Source: Frankia umida
Lineage (GTDB): Bacteria; Actinomycetota; Actinomycetes; Frankiales; Frankiaceae
DNA: 64,000 bases
Reading direction: 5' to 3'
NCBI RefSeq assembly: GCF_023242945.1
Contig: NZ_JALKFT010000002.1
Location: forward strand, 186,001-250,000
Shown here in pieces: positions 32,165 through 39,632 of the stretch (its first letter is position 1; every line of letters starts with the position of its first letter). The notes beneath the pieces are model-generated. The model was not told the origin of the DNA, ran no database searches, and saw only the letters and a list, made by a program, of their open reading frames with translations. The position numbers and the translations under genes are program-made.

Positions 32165-32795
32165 CGAGCTCGAAGGCGCCCCGGCGCAGGAGATCCTCGG
32201 CTGGGCCGTCGAGGAGTTCGGCCCCAAGCTGGTGGTCGCGGCGTCCATGGCGGAGGCGGTCCTCGTGGACATGCTCGCCCGGATACGCTCGGACATTCCG
32301 GTCGTCTTCGTCGACACCGGCTACCACTTCGCCGAGACGATCGGCACCCGGGACGCCGTCGCCGCGACCTACGACGTCCCGCTGATCAGCGCCCGCCCGC
32401 AGCTCACCGTCGTCGGCCAGGACGCCGTGCACGGCCGGGACCTGTTTCGCACCGACCCCGACCTGTGCTGCCGGATGCGCAAGGTCATCCCGCTCGACCG
32501 GGCGCTGGCCCCCTACCGCGCCTGGGCCGCCGGCTCCCGGCGAGCCGAATCCGCGTCCCGGGCGAACCTGCGGGTCGTCGACTGGGACGCCCGGCGCGGC
32601 AAGGTGAAGATCCACCCGCTGGCCGCCTGGACCGAGGCCGACGTCGACCGCTACGTCGCCGAGCACAACGTGATCGTGAACCCGCTGCTGTCCGACGGCT
32701 ACGACTCGGTCGGCTGCGCCCCCTGCACGCAGCGTGGCGCCGGCCGGGCCGGACGCTGGGTCGGTAGCACCAAGACCGAGTGCGGCATCCACTAG
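32124..32795 (+). CDS. cysH: Assimilatory adenylyl-sulfate (APS) reductase
   Basis: 223 aa. Reduces APS to sulfite using thioredoxin. C115-C116 and C198/C201 (CC...CAPC) are the [4Fe-4S] ligands that mark the APS-specific type rather than the PAPS type, and C220 in the terminal ECGIH is the catalytic cysteine. AAG GAG lies 9 nt before the ATG. It feeds sulfite to the reductase encoded two genes upstream. No sulfate transporter, ATP sulfurylase or APS kinase is in the window. Confidence 0.94.
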   Translation: MDAALKTRALRAGDELEGAPAQEILGWAVEEFGPKLVVAASMAEAVLVDMLARIRSDIPVVFVDTGYHFAETIGTRDAVAATYDVPLISARPQLTVVGQDAVHGRDLFRTDPDLCCRMRKVIPLDRALAPYRAWAAGSRRAESASRANLRVVDWDARRGKVKIHPLAAWTEADVDRYVAEHNVIVNPLLSDGYDSVGCAPCTQRGAGRAGRWVGSTKTECGIH

Positions 32796-32814
32796 AGATA
32801 ACCTGCCTGCCGTG

Positions 32815-34389
32815 ATGGACGGACACGCAGCGGGTGAAGTCTGGCTGGTCGGAGCGGGCCCCGGCGACCCCGGACTCCTGACGGTCCGCGGTCGCGACCT
32901 GCTCGCCACCGCCGACGTCATCGTCGTCGACCGCCTGGCCCTGGCGGTCCTGGACGGTGCCCCCCTGGACGGTGCCCCCCCGGACGGTGCCTCCCCGGAA
33001 TGTGCCCCCTCGGCCCAGATCATCCACGTCGGCAAGAGTGCCACCGCGCCGTCCTGGTCCCAGGAGCGGATCAACGCGCTGCTCGTGGAGCGGGCGCGGG
33101 CCGGCGCGCGGGTCGTGCGCCTCAAGGGCGGCGACCCGTACGTGCTCGGCCGCGGTGGCGAGGAGGCCGAGGCCTGCGCCGCCGCCGGCGTGCGCTGCAC
33201 CGTGGTGCCCGGCGTCACCTCTGCCCTGGCCGTTCCCGCCCTGGCCGGCATCCCCGTCACTCATCGTGACGTCGCCCAGGAGATCGCGATCATCTCCGGC
33301 CACCTCGCCCCCGGCCATCCCGACTCCACCGTGGACTGGCCCGGCCTCGCCGCGTCCCGCGCGACCCTCGTCATTCTGATGGGCGTGGCCCGCCTGATCG
33401 CGATCACCGAGGCCCTGCTCGACGGCGGACGCCCCGAAGCCACCCCCGTCGCCGTGATCGAACGCGGCGGCACCGCCGCCCAGCGCGTGCTCCGCACCAC
33501 CCTGGACGGCCTCGCCGTCGACGCGATCGCCGCCGGCGTCCGCTCACCCGCCGTCATCGTCATCGGCGAGGTAGCCGCCCGCAACGATGCCGCCGTTCCC
33601 ACCGCCCCCGCCGCTGGCGCCCGTCCCGCCGTCGCGTCCCGCCCGCTCGTCGGCGTTCGGGTTCTCGTCGCCCGCACCCGTGCCCGCCCCGGCCTGCTGG
33701 CCCGCCGCCTGCGCGCACTCGGCGCGGACGCGGTGGAGACCGTCGTCGCCCGTCCCGCCCCCGCCGGTGGCGACGACGCCGCCGCGGCCCTGCTCACAGC
33801 CCTCGACGGCGTGAACGCGATCCTGCTCGCCGACCCCGACGAGGTCGCCGCCCTGGTCAGCCTGCTGCGCTCCGCCGGCACCGACGTCCGCGCCCTCGCC
33901 GGCCGGACCCTCGTCGCCGCCGGCCCATCCGCCCGCGAGGCCCTCGACTCCCTGGGCCTGGCCAGCGTCCCCCGTACGCACCTGCGCGCCCAGCTGAACG
34001 CCGAGCCCCGCCCCCTGGGCCCGCCCACCGTGCTGGCCGTGGCCGGCGCCGAACCGGACCTGGGCCCGGCCGAGCACGCCTGGTCTGTGCGGCGGCTGAC
34101 CCTGCTCACCGACGTGGCCGCCGAACCCGATCCCCGTATCGCCGAGGAACTGCGCCACGGCGACTTCGACGTGGCCGCCTTCGCCTCCTCGACCGCGGTG
34201 CGCGGCACCGCCGAGCTCTACGGCCCGCTACCCCCCGACCTGCTGGTCGCCGCGATGGGCCGCCGCAGCGCGCAGGCCTGTGAGGCCGCCGGAATCCGCG
34301 TCGACATCGTCCCCGCCGAACCCGGTGTCCATCCGCTCGCCGCCGCCGTCGCCGACTTCGTCACCGCGAGTCGCGATCCCCTGAACTAG
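32815..34389 (+). CDS. cobA: Uroporphyrinogen-III C-methyltransferase fused to a HemD-like domain
   Basis: 524 aa from the ATG at 32815 (a GTG at 32812 also fits). Residues 1-250 are an intact SUMT: VGAGPGDPGLLTV at 11-23, RLKGGDPYVLGRGGEE and PGVTSALAVPALAGIPVTHR. They methylate uroporphyrinogen III to precorrin-2 for siroheme. Residues ~275-524 resemble a very divergent HemD domain, perhaps inactive because hemD also exists at 651. The loop after VIVVDRLALAVL carries four DGAPx repeats. No precorrin-2 dehydrogenase gene is seen here. It overlaps cbiX tail-to-tail by 29 nt. Confidence 0.88.
   Translation: MDGHAAGEVWLVGAGPGDPGLLTVRGRDLLATADVIVVDRLALAVLDGAPLDGAPPDGASPECAPSAQIIHVGKSATAPSWSQERINALLVERARAGARVVRLKGGDPYVLGRGGEEAEACAAAGVRCTVVPGVTSALAVPALAGIPVTHRDVAQEIAIISGHLAPGHPDSTVDWPGLAASRATLVILMGVARLIAITEALLDGGRPEATPVAVIERGGTAAQRVLRTTLDGLAVDAIAAGVRSPAVIVIGEVAARNDAAVPTAPAAGARPAVASRPLVGVRVLVARTRARPGLLARRLRALGADAVETVVARPAPAGGDDAAAALLTALDGVNAILLADPDEVAALVSLLRSAGTDVRALAGRTLVAAGPSAREALDSLGLASVPRTHLRAQLNAEPRPLGPPTVLAVAGAEPDLGPAEHAWSVRRLTLLTDVAAEPDPRIAEELRHGDFDVAAFASSTAVRGTAELYGPLPPDLLVAAMGRRSAQACEAAGIRVDIVPAEPGVHPLAAAVADFVTASRDPLN
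32950..33009 (+). repeat. 15-nt tandem repeat x4 in the SUMT domain
   Basis: Units CTGGACGGTGCCCCC twice, then two diverged copies. They encode LDGAP-like pentapeptides in a surface loop near residues 46-65, between SUMT beta strands. Confidence 0.9.
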
Positions 34390-34759
34390 CCGTGCGCACC
34401 AGGGTGTCGGCGAGTCGCGCCCGGACGGCCTCGATGACGCAGGCGTGCAGACCCAGCGGTTCGGACAGCACCCAGCGGGTCGCCGGATGGCTCTCGCGGG
34501 CCGCCTCCAACGCCGCGGGAATGTCACGATGGGTGTGGTTCCCGTCGAACAGGAAGAACGGGTAGGCGATGATCTCGGTGCAGCCGCCCGCGGCGAGCAC
34601 GCCATAGCCCTCGGCGATATCGGGGTGGCTCACCTCCAGGAACGCCGCCACGGCCGCCTCCCAGCGCTGGTCGTCCGCCAGTTGGCGGGCAAGCTCACGG
34701 ACAGTGGCGTTCGCCTCCCACCGTCGGGAGCCGTGTCCGATCACCAGAAGTCCCCGCAT
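34361..34759 (-). CDS. Sirohydrochlorin chelatase, CbiX/SirB type
   Basis: 132 aa, a single chelatase domain of the short type. LLVIGHGSRR at the start supplies the metal-binding His, and a second His-rich segment reads FDGNHTHRDIP. Inserts Fe2+ into sirohydrochlorin for siroheme, or Co2+ for cobalamin; the adjacent sulfite reductase and SUMT favour siroheme. It is the second gene of a minus-strand pair, 4 nt after the FNR gene, and converges on the SUMT gene with a 29-nt overlap. Confidence 0.85.
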   Translation of the reverse strand: MRGLLVIGHGSRRWEANATVRELARQLADDQRWEAAVAAFLEVSHPDIAEGYGVLAAGGCTEIIAYPFFLFDGNHTHRDIPAALEAARESHPATRWVLSEPLGLHACVIEAVRARLADTLVRTASSGDRDSR

Positions 34760-34763
34760 GCCC

Positions 34764-35792
34764 CTAGTGTGCGCCGTCGTCGGAGCTGTGGCCTGGGAAG
34801 ACCTTCGCGTTCGGGTCGATGATCGGCGCTGCGTTGTTGACGGCGGTCGCGACCTCGCCGAACCCGGTGGCGATGAGACGTACCTTGCCCGGATAGTCCA
34901 CGACATCCCCGGCGGCGAACACCCGCTCCACCCCGGTGACCATCGCCGGACCGACGATGATGCGTCGCCGCTGCACGGTCAGCCCCCAGCGGGTCAGCGG
35001 CCCGAGATCAGTGGCGAACCCGAGCGCCGCGATGATCGCCTGCGCCGGCCGGGTCTGCCGGCTGCCGTCGCGGGTATCGACCAGCTCCACCTGCGCGATC
35101 CAGTCGTCCCCGTGTACGGCGGTGATGTCGGTGAGTGTGCGCACCTGCACCTCGGACGCCTCGAGCCGGGCGAGCGCCGCCGGATGCGCCCGCAACTGCT
35201 CGCGTTTGTGCACCAACGTCACCGATCGCGCCACCGGCGCGAGCGCCAGCGCCCAGTCCACCGCGCTGTCACTGCCACCGGCCACCACCACATCGCGCCC
35301 GGCGTGCTCCTGCGGCCGCGGCACGAAGTACGACAACCCCCGCCCCAGACGCCCGGCCATCCCGGGCAGCGGCTTCGGCGCGAACGCCCCGATCCCCCCG
35401 GTCACCACGACAGCCCGCGCTCGCACCCGCCCACCCGAGGCGTCGGTCACCACCACAGCCTGAGCCTCCGGATCGGACGCGAGCTCCATCGCCTGCCGGC
35501 CGAGCAGATACTCCGGCTGGTACGGGGCGGCCTGCGCGACGAGCGCGTCGATCAGTTCCCGCCCACGCACCGCGGGGAACCCGGCCACATCGTAGATCAC
35601 CTTCTCCGGGTACATCGCGGTGATCTGCCCGCCGACCGTGGGCAGCGCGTCCATCACCGCCACGGACATCCCGCGAAACCCCGCGTAGTACGCCCCGAAC
35701 AGCCCCACCGGCCCCGCCCCGACGATCAGCATGTCCACGTCCAGCATGTCCACGTCGATCCGCTCGGCATGATCAGCTGTTGCCACGGGCAT
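34764..35792 (-). CDS. Ferredoxin-NADP reductase (thioredoxin-reductase-like type)
   Basis: 342 aa from the ATG at 35792, chosen for the GGAGGA 5 nt upstream, although the frame stays open far beyond on the opposite strand. FAD motif VGAGPVGLFGAYYAGFRG near residues 25-42, NADP motif VAGGSDSAVDWALAL, and ATGFGEVATAVNNA at the end. It lacks the redox CxxC of thioredoxin reductase, like YumC-type enzymes. It probably reduces ferredoxin for the nearby sulfite reductase (inference). It forms an operon with the chelatase. A 15-nt repeat near the start gives DVDML twice. Confidence 0.88.
   Translation of the reverse strand: MPVATADHAERIDVDMLDVDMLIVGAGPVGLFGAYYAGFRGMSVAVMDALPTVGGQITAMYPEKVIYDVAGFPAVRGRELIDALVAQAAPYQPEYLLGRQAMELASDPEAQAVVVTDASGGRVRARAVVVTGGIGAFAPKPLPGMAGRLGRGLSYFVPRPQEHAGRDVVVAGGSDSAVDWALALAPVARSVTLVHKREQLRAHPAALARLEASEVQVRTLTDITAVHGDDWIAQVELVDTRDGSRQTRPAQAIIAALGFATDLGPLTRWGLTVQRRRIIVGPAMVTGVERVFAAGDVVDYPGKVRLIATGFGEVATAVNNAAPIIDPNAKVFPGHSSDDGAH
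35727..35756 (-). repeat. 15-nt tandem repeat x2 at the 5' end of the FNR gene
   Basis: Two perfect copies of CAGCATGTCCACGTC (plus-strand sequence), encoding DVDML twice on the minus strand, just before the FAD-binding motif. Confidence 0.9.
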
Positions 35793-35918
35793 CGCAGTCC
35801 TCCATCGGATGGGATTGGCTCCGGTACGGCCGGGACAGCCCCATCCTGCCGGACCTGCCGGACAGGCCCCACCGGTCGGATGATGGACAGATGCCGCCGC
35901 GTGGCGGCCCGAGGGGGC

Positions 35919-35924
35919 TAGCGT
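35919..35924 (+). promoter_or_regulatory. Possible -10 element of the kinase gene
   Basis: TAGCGT ends 6 nt before the GTG start. If used, the transcript would be leaderless or nearly so, although the GGAAGG between them could equally be a ribosome binding site. Confidence 0.3.
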
Positions 35925-35930
35925 GGAAGG

Positions 35931-37433
35931 GTGGATCGATCGACGGACCTGCGCCGGTCCGCGGGCGTGACCAGGGGCGACCTGCTCGGCCCCGGCGATC
36001 CGACCGTTATCGGCGCCTACCGGATCGTGCGCCGCCTCGGCGAGGGCGGAATGGGCACCGTCTATCTCGCCCGCTCTCCCAGCGGCGCCCACGTCGCCCT
36101 GAAGGTCATCCGTTCGAGCCTGGCCGCGGACCCGGAGTTCCGCGCCCGCTTCCGCGACGAGGTCGCCGCGGCCCGCCGCGTCGCACCGTTCTGCACCGCC
36201 CAGGTCCTCGACGCCGACCCGGACGCGCGCAGCCCCTACCTGGTCACCGAGTACATCGACGGCGTCCGCCTGGACGAGGAGATCGAGGACTCCGGCCCGC
36301 TGCCGCTGTCGACGCTGCAGGGCGTGGCGATCGGCGTGGCCAGCGCACTGACGGCGATCCACCGGGTCGGCATCGTCCATCGAGACCTCAAGCCGAGCAA
36401 CGTCATGCTCTCCTACTCCGGCCCCCGAGTCATCGACTTCGGCATCGCCCGAGCGCTGGACGCCTCCCAGGGCCGCACCCAGACCGGCTTCGTCCTCGGC
36501 TCGATCGGCTGGATGGCCCCCGAGCAGATGGACGGCGGCCTGCCGCTCGGCCCCGCCGTGGATGTCTTCGCCTGGGGCCTGGTCATCGGCTACGCCGCGG
36601 TCGGCGGCCATCCCTACGGCGACGGCACGTACCAGCAGATGGCCGAGAAGATCCTGCACGGTCGCCCCGACCTGCGCCGCATCCCCGCCGATCTCGCTCC
36701 CGTCGTGGCCGCCGCCCTGGCCCGCGACCCCCGGGACCGTCCGTCCAGCGAGCGATTGCTGTTCACGCTGCTCGGCAACGGCCTCCCTGCGGACGGCGAT
36801 GCCCGAGCCGCCGCCTCCGCCGCCTCCGCCGCCTCCGCCGCCCTCAACGGCACCTGGCCGCAGGGCCGCGGCGCCGTCGCGGACCGCAGCCCGGAGCCGA
36901 CCCGGATCGCCCGCACCAGCGAGCAGCGCAACTGGTGGGAGGACCCCGCAGCCGCCCCCGCCGCCCCCGCCGCCCCCGCTGAACCGGCCAAACCCCGGCC
37001 CAGGGCCGCGGACGACTTCGCCGCGCCCAACCGCCGCCGCCGCGGATTCGTCGAATACGAGGACCAGCAGCCTCCGCCCCGCCCCGTTCCACCCCGCCCC
37101 GTTCAGCCCCGCCCCGCCCCGGCGCCGGCTCCCCATCCGGCCAGGCCCGCCCAGCCCTACCCGCCGGCCCAGCCGTACTCGCCTCCGGCCCAGCGGGAGC
37201 CTCGCCCACGGCGTCGGCTGAGGCTTCGGATCCCTTTCAAGCGAACGATCTTGTTCATCCTGTTCGTTCTCCTGCTCCTCTCCGCCATCGATCAGATCGC
37301 CTCGATGCTCGACGAGCAGCGCACCCGATTCTGGGACAAGGCGACCACCTCGATCAGCGACAGCGTCAACGATCACCTGGACAGCTGGTGGAACCAGGCG
37401 AAGGACCCCTTCACCGGTTCCTCGTCCGGTTAG
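35931..37433 (+). CDS. Membrane-anchored serine/threonine protein kinase
   Basis: 500 aa, Hanks-type kinase. Gly-rich loop GEGGMGTVY at 37-45, ATP-binding K58, catalytic HRDLKPSN with D152, DFG at 169-171 and APEQ near 196. After the kinase domain (about 28-275) comes a ~150-residue Ala/Pro-rich linker built from 9-nt repeats, then one membrane helix (about 439-454) and a short extracytoplasmic tail of ~45 residues with no PASTA or other sensor domain. Substrate and signal unknown. It is in an accessory-looking stretch, divergent from the FNR gene. Confidence 0.9.
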   Translation: MDRSTDLRRSAGVTRGDLLGPGDPTVIGAYRIVRRLGEGGMGTVYLARSPSGAHVALKVIRSSLAADPEFRARFRDEVAAARRVAPFCTAQVLDADPDARSPYLVTEYIDGVRLDEEIEDSGPLPLSTLQGVAIGVASALTAIHRVGIVHRDLKPSNVMLSYSGPRVIDFGIARALDASQGRTQTGFVLGSIGWMAPEQMDGGLPLGPAVDVFAWGLVIGYAAVGGHPYGDGTYQQMAEKILHGRPDLRRIPADLAPVVAAALARDPRDRPSSERLLFTLLGNGLPADGDARAAASAASAASAALNGTWPQGRGAVADRSPEPTRIARTSEQRNWWEDPAAAPAAPAAPAEPAKPRPRAADDFAAPNRRRRGFVEYEDQQPPPRPVPPRPVQPRPAPAPAPHPARPAQPYPPAQPYSPPAQREPRPRRRLRLRIPFKRTILFILFVLLLLSAIDQIASMLDEQRTRFWDKATTSISDSVNDHLDSWWNQAKDPFTGSSSG

Positions 37434-37499
37434 TGCCGCTGACTTCGAGGCCCACCCCCGACAGGCGTAAACCTGCCGTCGGGCAGGTACACCGACACC

Positions 37500-37763
37500 A
37501 TGGCGAGCATTACAACGAAGATCAACGAACTTCTGCACAGCCCGAAGACCCGAGAGATGGTGGACAAGGCCAAGGCCGCAGCGACCAAGCCCGAGAACCG
37601 GCAGAAGATCAAGGACATGCAGGCGAAGGTCACCAACCGCGCCCACTCCCACGGCAGCCCCAGCCCCAGCCCGAATCCGCCCGCTATGCCGACCAGCGGC
37701 TACGAGACGGATGTCGCCCCCGGCACCGGACGAGACGGCCCGGGCTCGAACCCCGGCCACTGA
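37500..37763 (+). CDS. Small hydrophilic protein, unknown (weak likeness to MT0933-type antitoxin-like proteins)
   Basis: 87 aa. The first half is Lys/Ala-rich and helical (KINELLHSPKTREMVDKAKAA), the rest is Pro/Ser/Gly-rich and probably disordered. The Lys-rich helix recalls the small proteins annotated as MT0933-like antitoxins, but I see no toxin partner, so no function is assigned. It lies 66 nt after the kinase and is followed by a strong bidirectional hairpin. Confidence 0.55.
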   Translation: MASITTKINELLHSPKTREMVDKAKAAATKPENRQKIKDMQAKVTNRAHSHGSPSPSPNPPAMPTSGYETDVAPGTGRDGPGSNPGH

Positions 37764-37790
37764 TCTACAGCCGGTCTCTCTCCATCGGCG

Positions 37791-37824
37791 AGGCGGGCAT
37801 GCGCCACATCGCGTGTGCCCGCCT
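37791..37824. terminator. Convergent terminator hairpin before the HNH nuclease gene
   Basis: AGGCGGGCA (37791-37799) pairs perfectly with TGCCCGCCT (37816-37824). TTCG follows. It lies between two converging genes and could serve both strands. Confidence 0.75.
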
Positions 37825-37833
37825 TTCGCCTGT

Positions 37834-39219
37834 TCAGACGGTGAGCCCATGGCCGTCTTCATCGCAGAGAACCGGATCGTCGAGATTGACGACGCTGGGG
37901 CTCGGCACGTTCCGGGGGCTGCTCCGCAGACATTGTCCATCGGGGGCGCGGACAGTGACCGTTCCGTCGTGATCCCGATGAGCCGTGAGGCTCTGGTCGT
38001 GGATGGCGCGGTGGTGAGCGCCGCAGATGAGCAGGAGCAGCTCGACGTTCGTTTCGCCCCTGTCCGCGTGCCACTCGTGGCAGTGATGTATCTGGAGCCA
38101 CCGAGTGTGGTCACAGCCCGGGAACTGACAGATTCCCTGATCTCGGGCGTAGACGGCGTCACGCACACGGCGTGTGGGATGGCGGCGGCGGCGACCGAGA
38201 TGCAGGGGATTGCGCTGGGGGTCGCTGACCAGGGCGCGGATCATGCTGTCGCAGGCGAGGCGGCTGACCATGGCGGGCGGTAGCCCGATGCCCCAACCCA
38301 GGACAGCGGCGATGCCCGGGGGAAAGAGGCTGGGCGGGCGGACCGGCTCCTCCACCTCGCCCTCGTTCTCGTCTTCGTCTTCGTCGACCCCCCTCTCCTG
38401 CCTCTCCTGCTCGTCATCGGAGCTCGGCGGACGGGACTCTTCCTGCGCGGGCTCGTCGCCGACGTCGGGGGCAGTGAGATGGACGGTGAGGGCGTGCGGG
38501 GAGTCCTGGAGGGCCGGGGCGTTGTGGTGAAGAAACGCCTCGGCGAGCGCGATGAGGGCATCGGCATCCTGGGCGCGTCCGCGTGGGGCCTGGGCGAAGT
38601 CGCCGTCGGCGGGCGGGCCGACGGGCTCGGAGCCGCTGTTCGCCTCGAGGCTCGCGTGAGCGGCGTCGATGGCGGCGATGAGGATGGCGGCGTCGTCGGG
38701 GGCGAGCGTGGCAGTCAGGCGGATGGTGCCGTCGGGGCTGTGGCTGAAGGAGAGGGCGCGGGCAGCGCGCAGCTTCGCGGGGTCGGCGGCCTGCTGGCTG
38801 CGGCGGGAGACGAGACGCTCGAGGCGGCTGGCGGTGTTCCTGAGGGCGCGGTCCAGCCAGTCGGCCTCGCTGTCGGGAGTGGCAACGCGGGTGACCGCGC
38901 GCAGCTTGGAGTAGGACAGCAGACCGGCGGCGGATGCGGCCCTCAAGGACGGAAGCCGGGACAGGGCATGGGCCGTGGCGAGGTGCTCGCGAGCAGTGCG
39001 TAGATCCAGGCCGCAATGGAGGGCGAGCCAGTGGGCGCAGGACCGGACACCGAGGTCGTTCCAGCCCTCACGACGGTCGAAGGCGGCGATGGCGGTCAAC
39101 CAGATGTGGCTGGCCTTAGCGAGGCGCACGGACCAGCGACGTAGGGCTTGGGCGACGTCATCAAGAGGGGCCTGCTCGGGATCGAGCGCAGGGCTGGGGC
39201 TGTCCGTCATGGTCATCAC
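37834..39219 (-). CDS. DUF222 / HNH endonuclease family protein
   Basis: 461 aa. The N-terminal DUF222 region (about 20-350, interrupted by an acidic Asp/Glu stretch near 255-290) is followed by an HNH nuclease motif near the end (CQFPGCDHTRWLQIHHCHEWHADRGET, then LICGAHHRAIHD). These 13E12-type proteins are abundant in actinobacteria and their role is unclear; some are linked to mobile DNA. It stands alone, with a terminator at its 3' end and a cluster of three palindromes upstream. Confidence 0.88.
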   Translation of the reverse strand: MMTMTDSPSPALDPEQAPLDDVAQALRRWSVRLAKASHIWLTAIAAFDRREGWNDLGVRSCAHWLALHCGLDLRTAREHLATAHALSRLPSLRAASAAGLLSYSKLRAVTRVATPDSEADWLDRALRNTASRLERLVSRRSQQAADPAKLRAARALSFSHSPDGTIRLTATLAPDDAAILIAAIDAAHASLEANSGSEPVGPPADGDFAQAPRGRAQDADALIALAEAFLHHNAPALQDSPHALTVHLTAPDVGDEPAQEESRPPSSDDEQERQERGVDEDEDENEGEVEEPVRPPSLFPPGIAAVLGWGIGLPPAMVSRLACDSMIRALVSDPQRNPLHLGRRRRHPTRRVRDAVYARDQGICQFPGCDHTRWLQIHHCHEWHADRGETNVELLLLICGAHHRAIHDQSLTAHRDHDGTVTVRAPDGQCLRSSPRNVPSPSVVNLDDPVLCDEDGHGLTV

Positions 39220-39335
39220 CGGTTCAGGGGTGAGGATCGGGTGGTTGCTGACAGATCCAGTGTCTCACGCGGCGCGGGATTTTTCGACCATGTGAGCGAA
39301 GATTTTCGAACGTCAGATCGAACAGTTCGACCCTG

Positions 39336-39347
39336 GTTCCGCGGAAC
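39336..39347. repeat. Dispersed palindrome GTTCCGCGGAAC, copy 3
   Basis: Same core as the other four copies, flanked by G and C (GGTTCCGCGGAACC, 14 nt). Confidence 0.88.
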
Positions 39348-39396
39348 CGCCTCGAGGCCTTGGCGGCGCCGGTCCCGGCCCTGGTGGGCGTCCGCG

Positions 39397-39408
39397 GTTC
39401 CGCGGAAC
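39397..39408. repeat. Dispersed palindrome GTTCCGCGGAAC, copy 4
   Basis: Core palindrome with G to the left and A to the right, 61 nt after copy 3. Confidence 0.88.
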
Positions 39409-39498
39409 AGTCCGGCGGTCGGATCGGGACCGGTGTCGGCGCGCCAACATGGCACTGACTCTCGTGCTGGTGGGCTGGGACGGGCAGGTGGCGGTGGT

Positions 39499-39518
39499 GG
39501 TGGTTCCGCGGAACCACC
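39499..39518. repeat. Dispersed palindrome, copy 5, extended to 20 bp
   Basis: GGTGGTTCCGCGGAACCACC is a perfect 20-bp palindrome containing the shared core at 39503-39514, which starts 106 nt after copy 4. Confidence 0.88.
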
Positions 39519-39620
39519 GGCGGTGCTGGGCAGCGCCGGGCGGGGCTGGGCGGTGCTGGGTCGTGTGGTGGGTGAGGTAGCTGGCGGGGCGACTCGGCCC
39601 GTTGGTGGGAGGGCAGGTCG

Positions 39621-39626
39621 TACGAT
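39621..39626 (+). promoter_or_regulatory. Possible -10 element of mqnC
   Basis: TACGAT fits TANNNT and ends 6 nt before the GTG start, so a leaderless transcript is likely. Confidence 0.4.
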
Positions 39627-39632
39627 CCTGGA

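Larger units (their letters stand above)
39220..39632. other. Divergent region between the HNH gene and mqnC, with a palindrome cluster (413 nt)
   Basis: Holds three copies of the GTTCCGCGGAAC palindrome (39336, 39397, 39503) within 180 nt and, at its right end, the mqnC promoter. It is G/C-rich with short G-runs. No gene was recognised. The palindromes lie 117-296 nt from the HNH gene's start and 118-297 nt from the mqnC start. Confidence 0.65.

Noticed and set aside
37500..37763. Toxin-antitoxin pair (small protein as antitoxin)
   Set aside because: No toxin-like gene is adjacent; the neighbours are a kinase and a convergent HNH nuclease with its own terminator. The likeness is limited to a Lys-rich helix.
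34764..38168. A 1134-codon open frame on the minus strand across the FNR gene and the kinase
   Set aside because: Only 34764-35792 has protein-family features. The rest is antisense to the kinase and its neighbours, where high GC keeps a frame open by chance. GGAGGA in front of the ATG at 35792 marks the real start.
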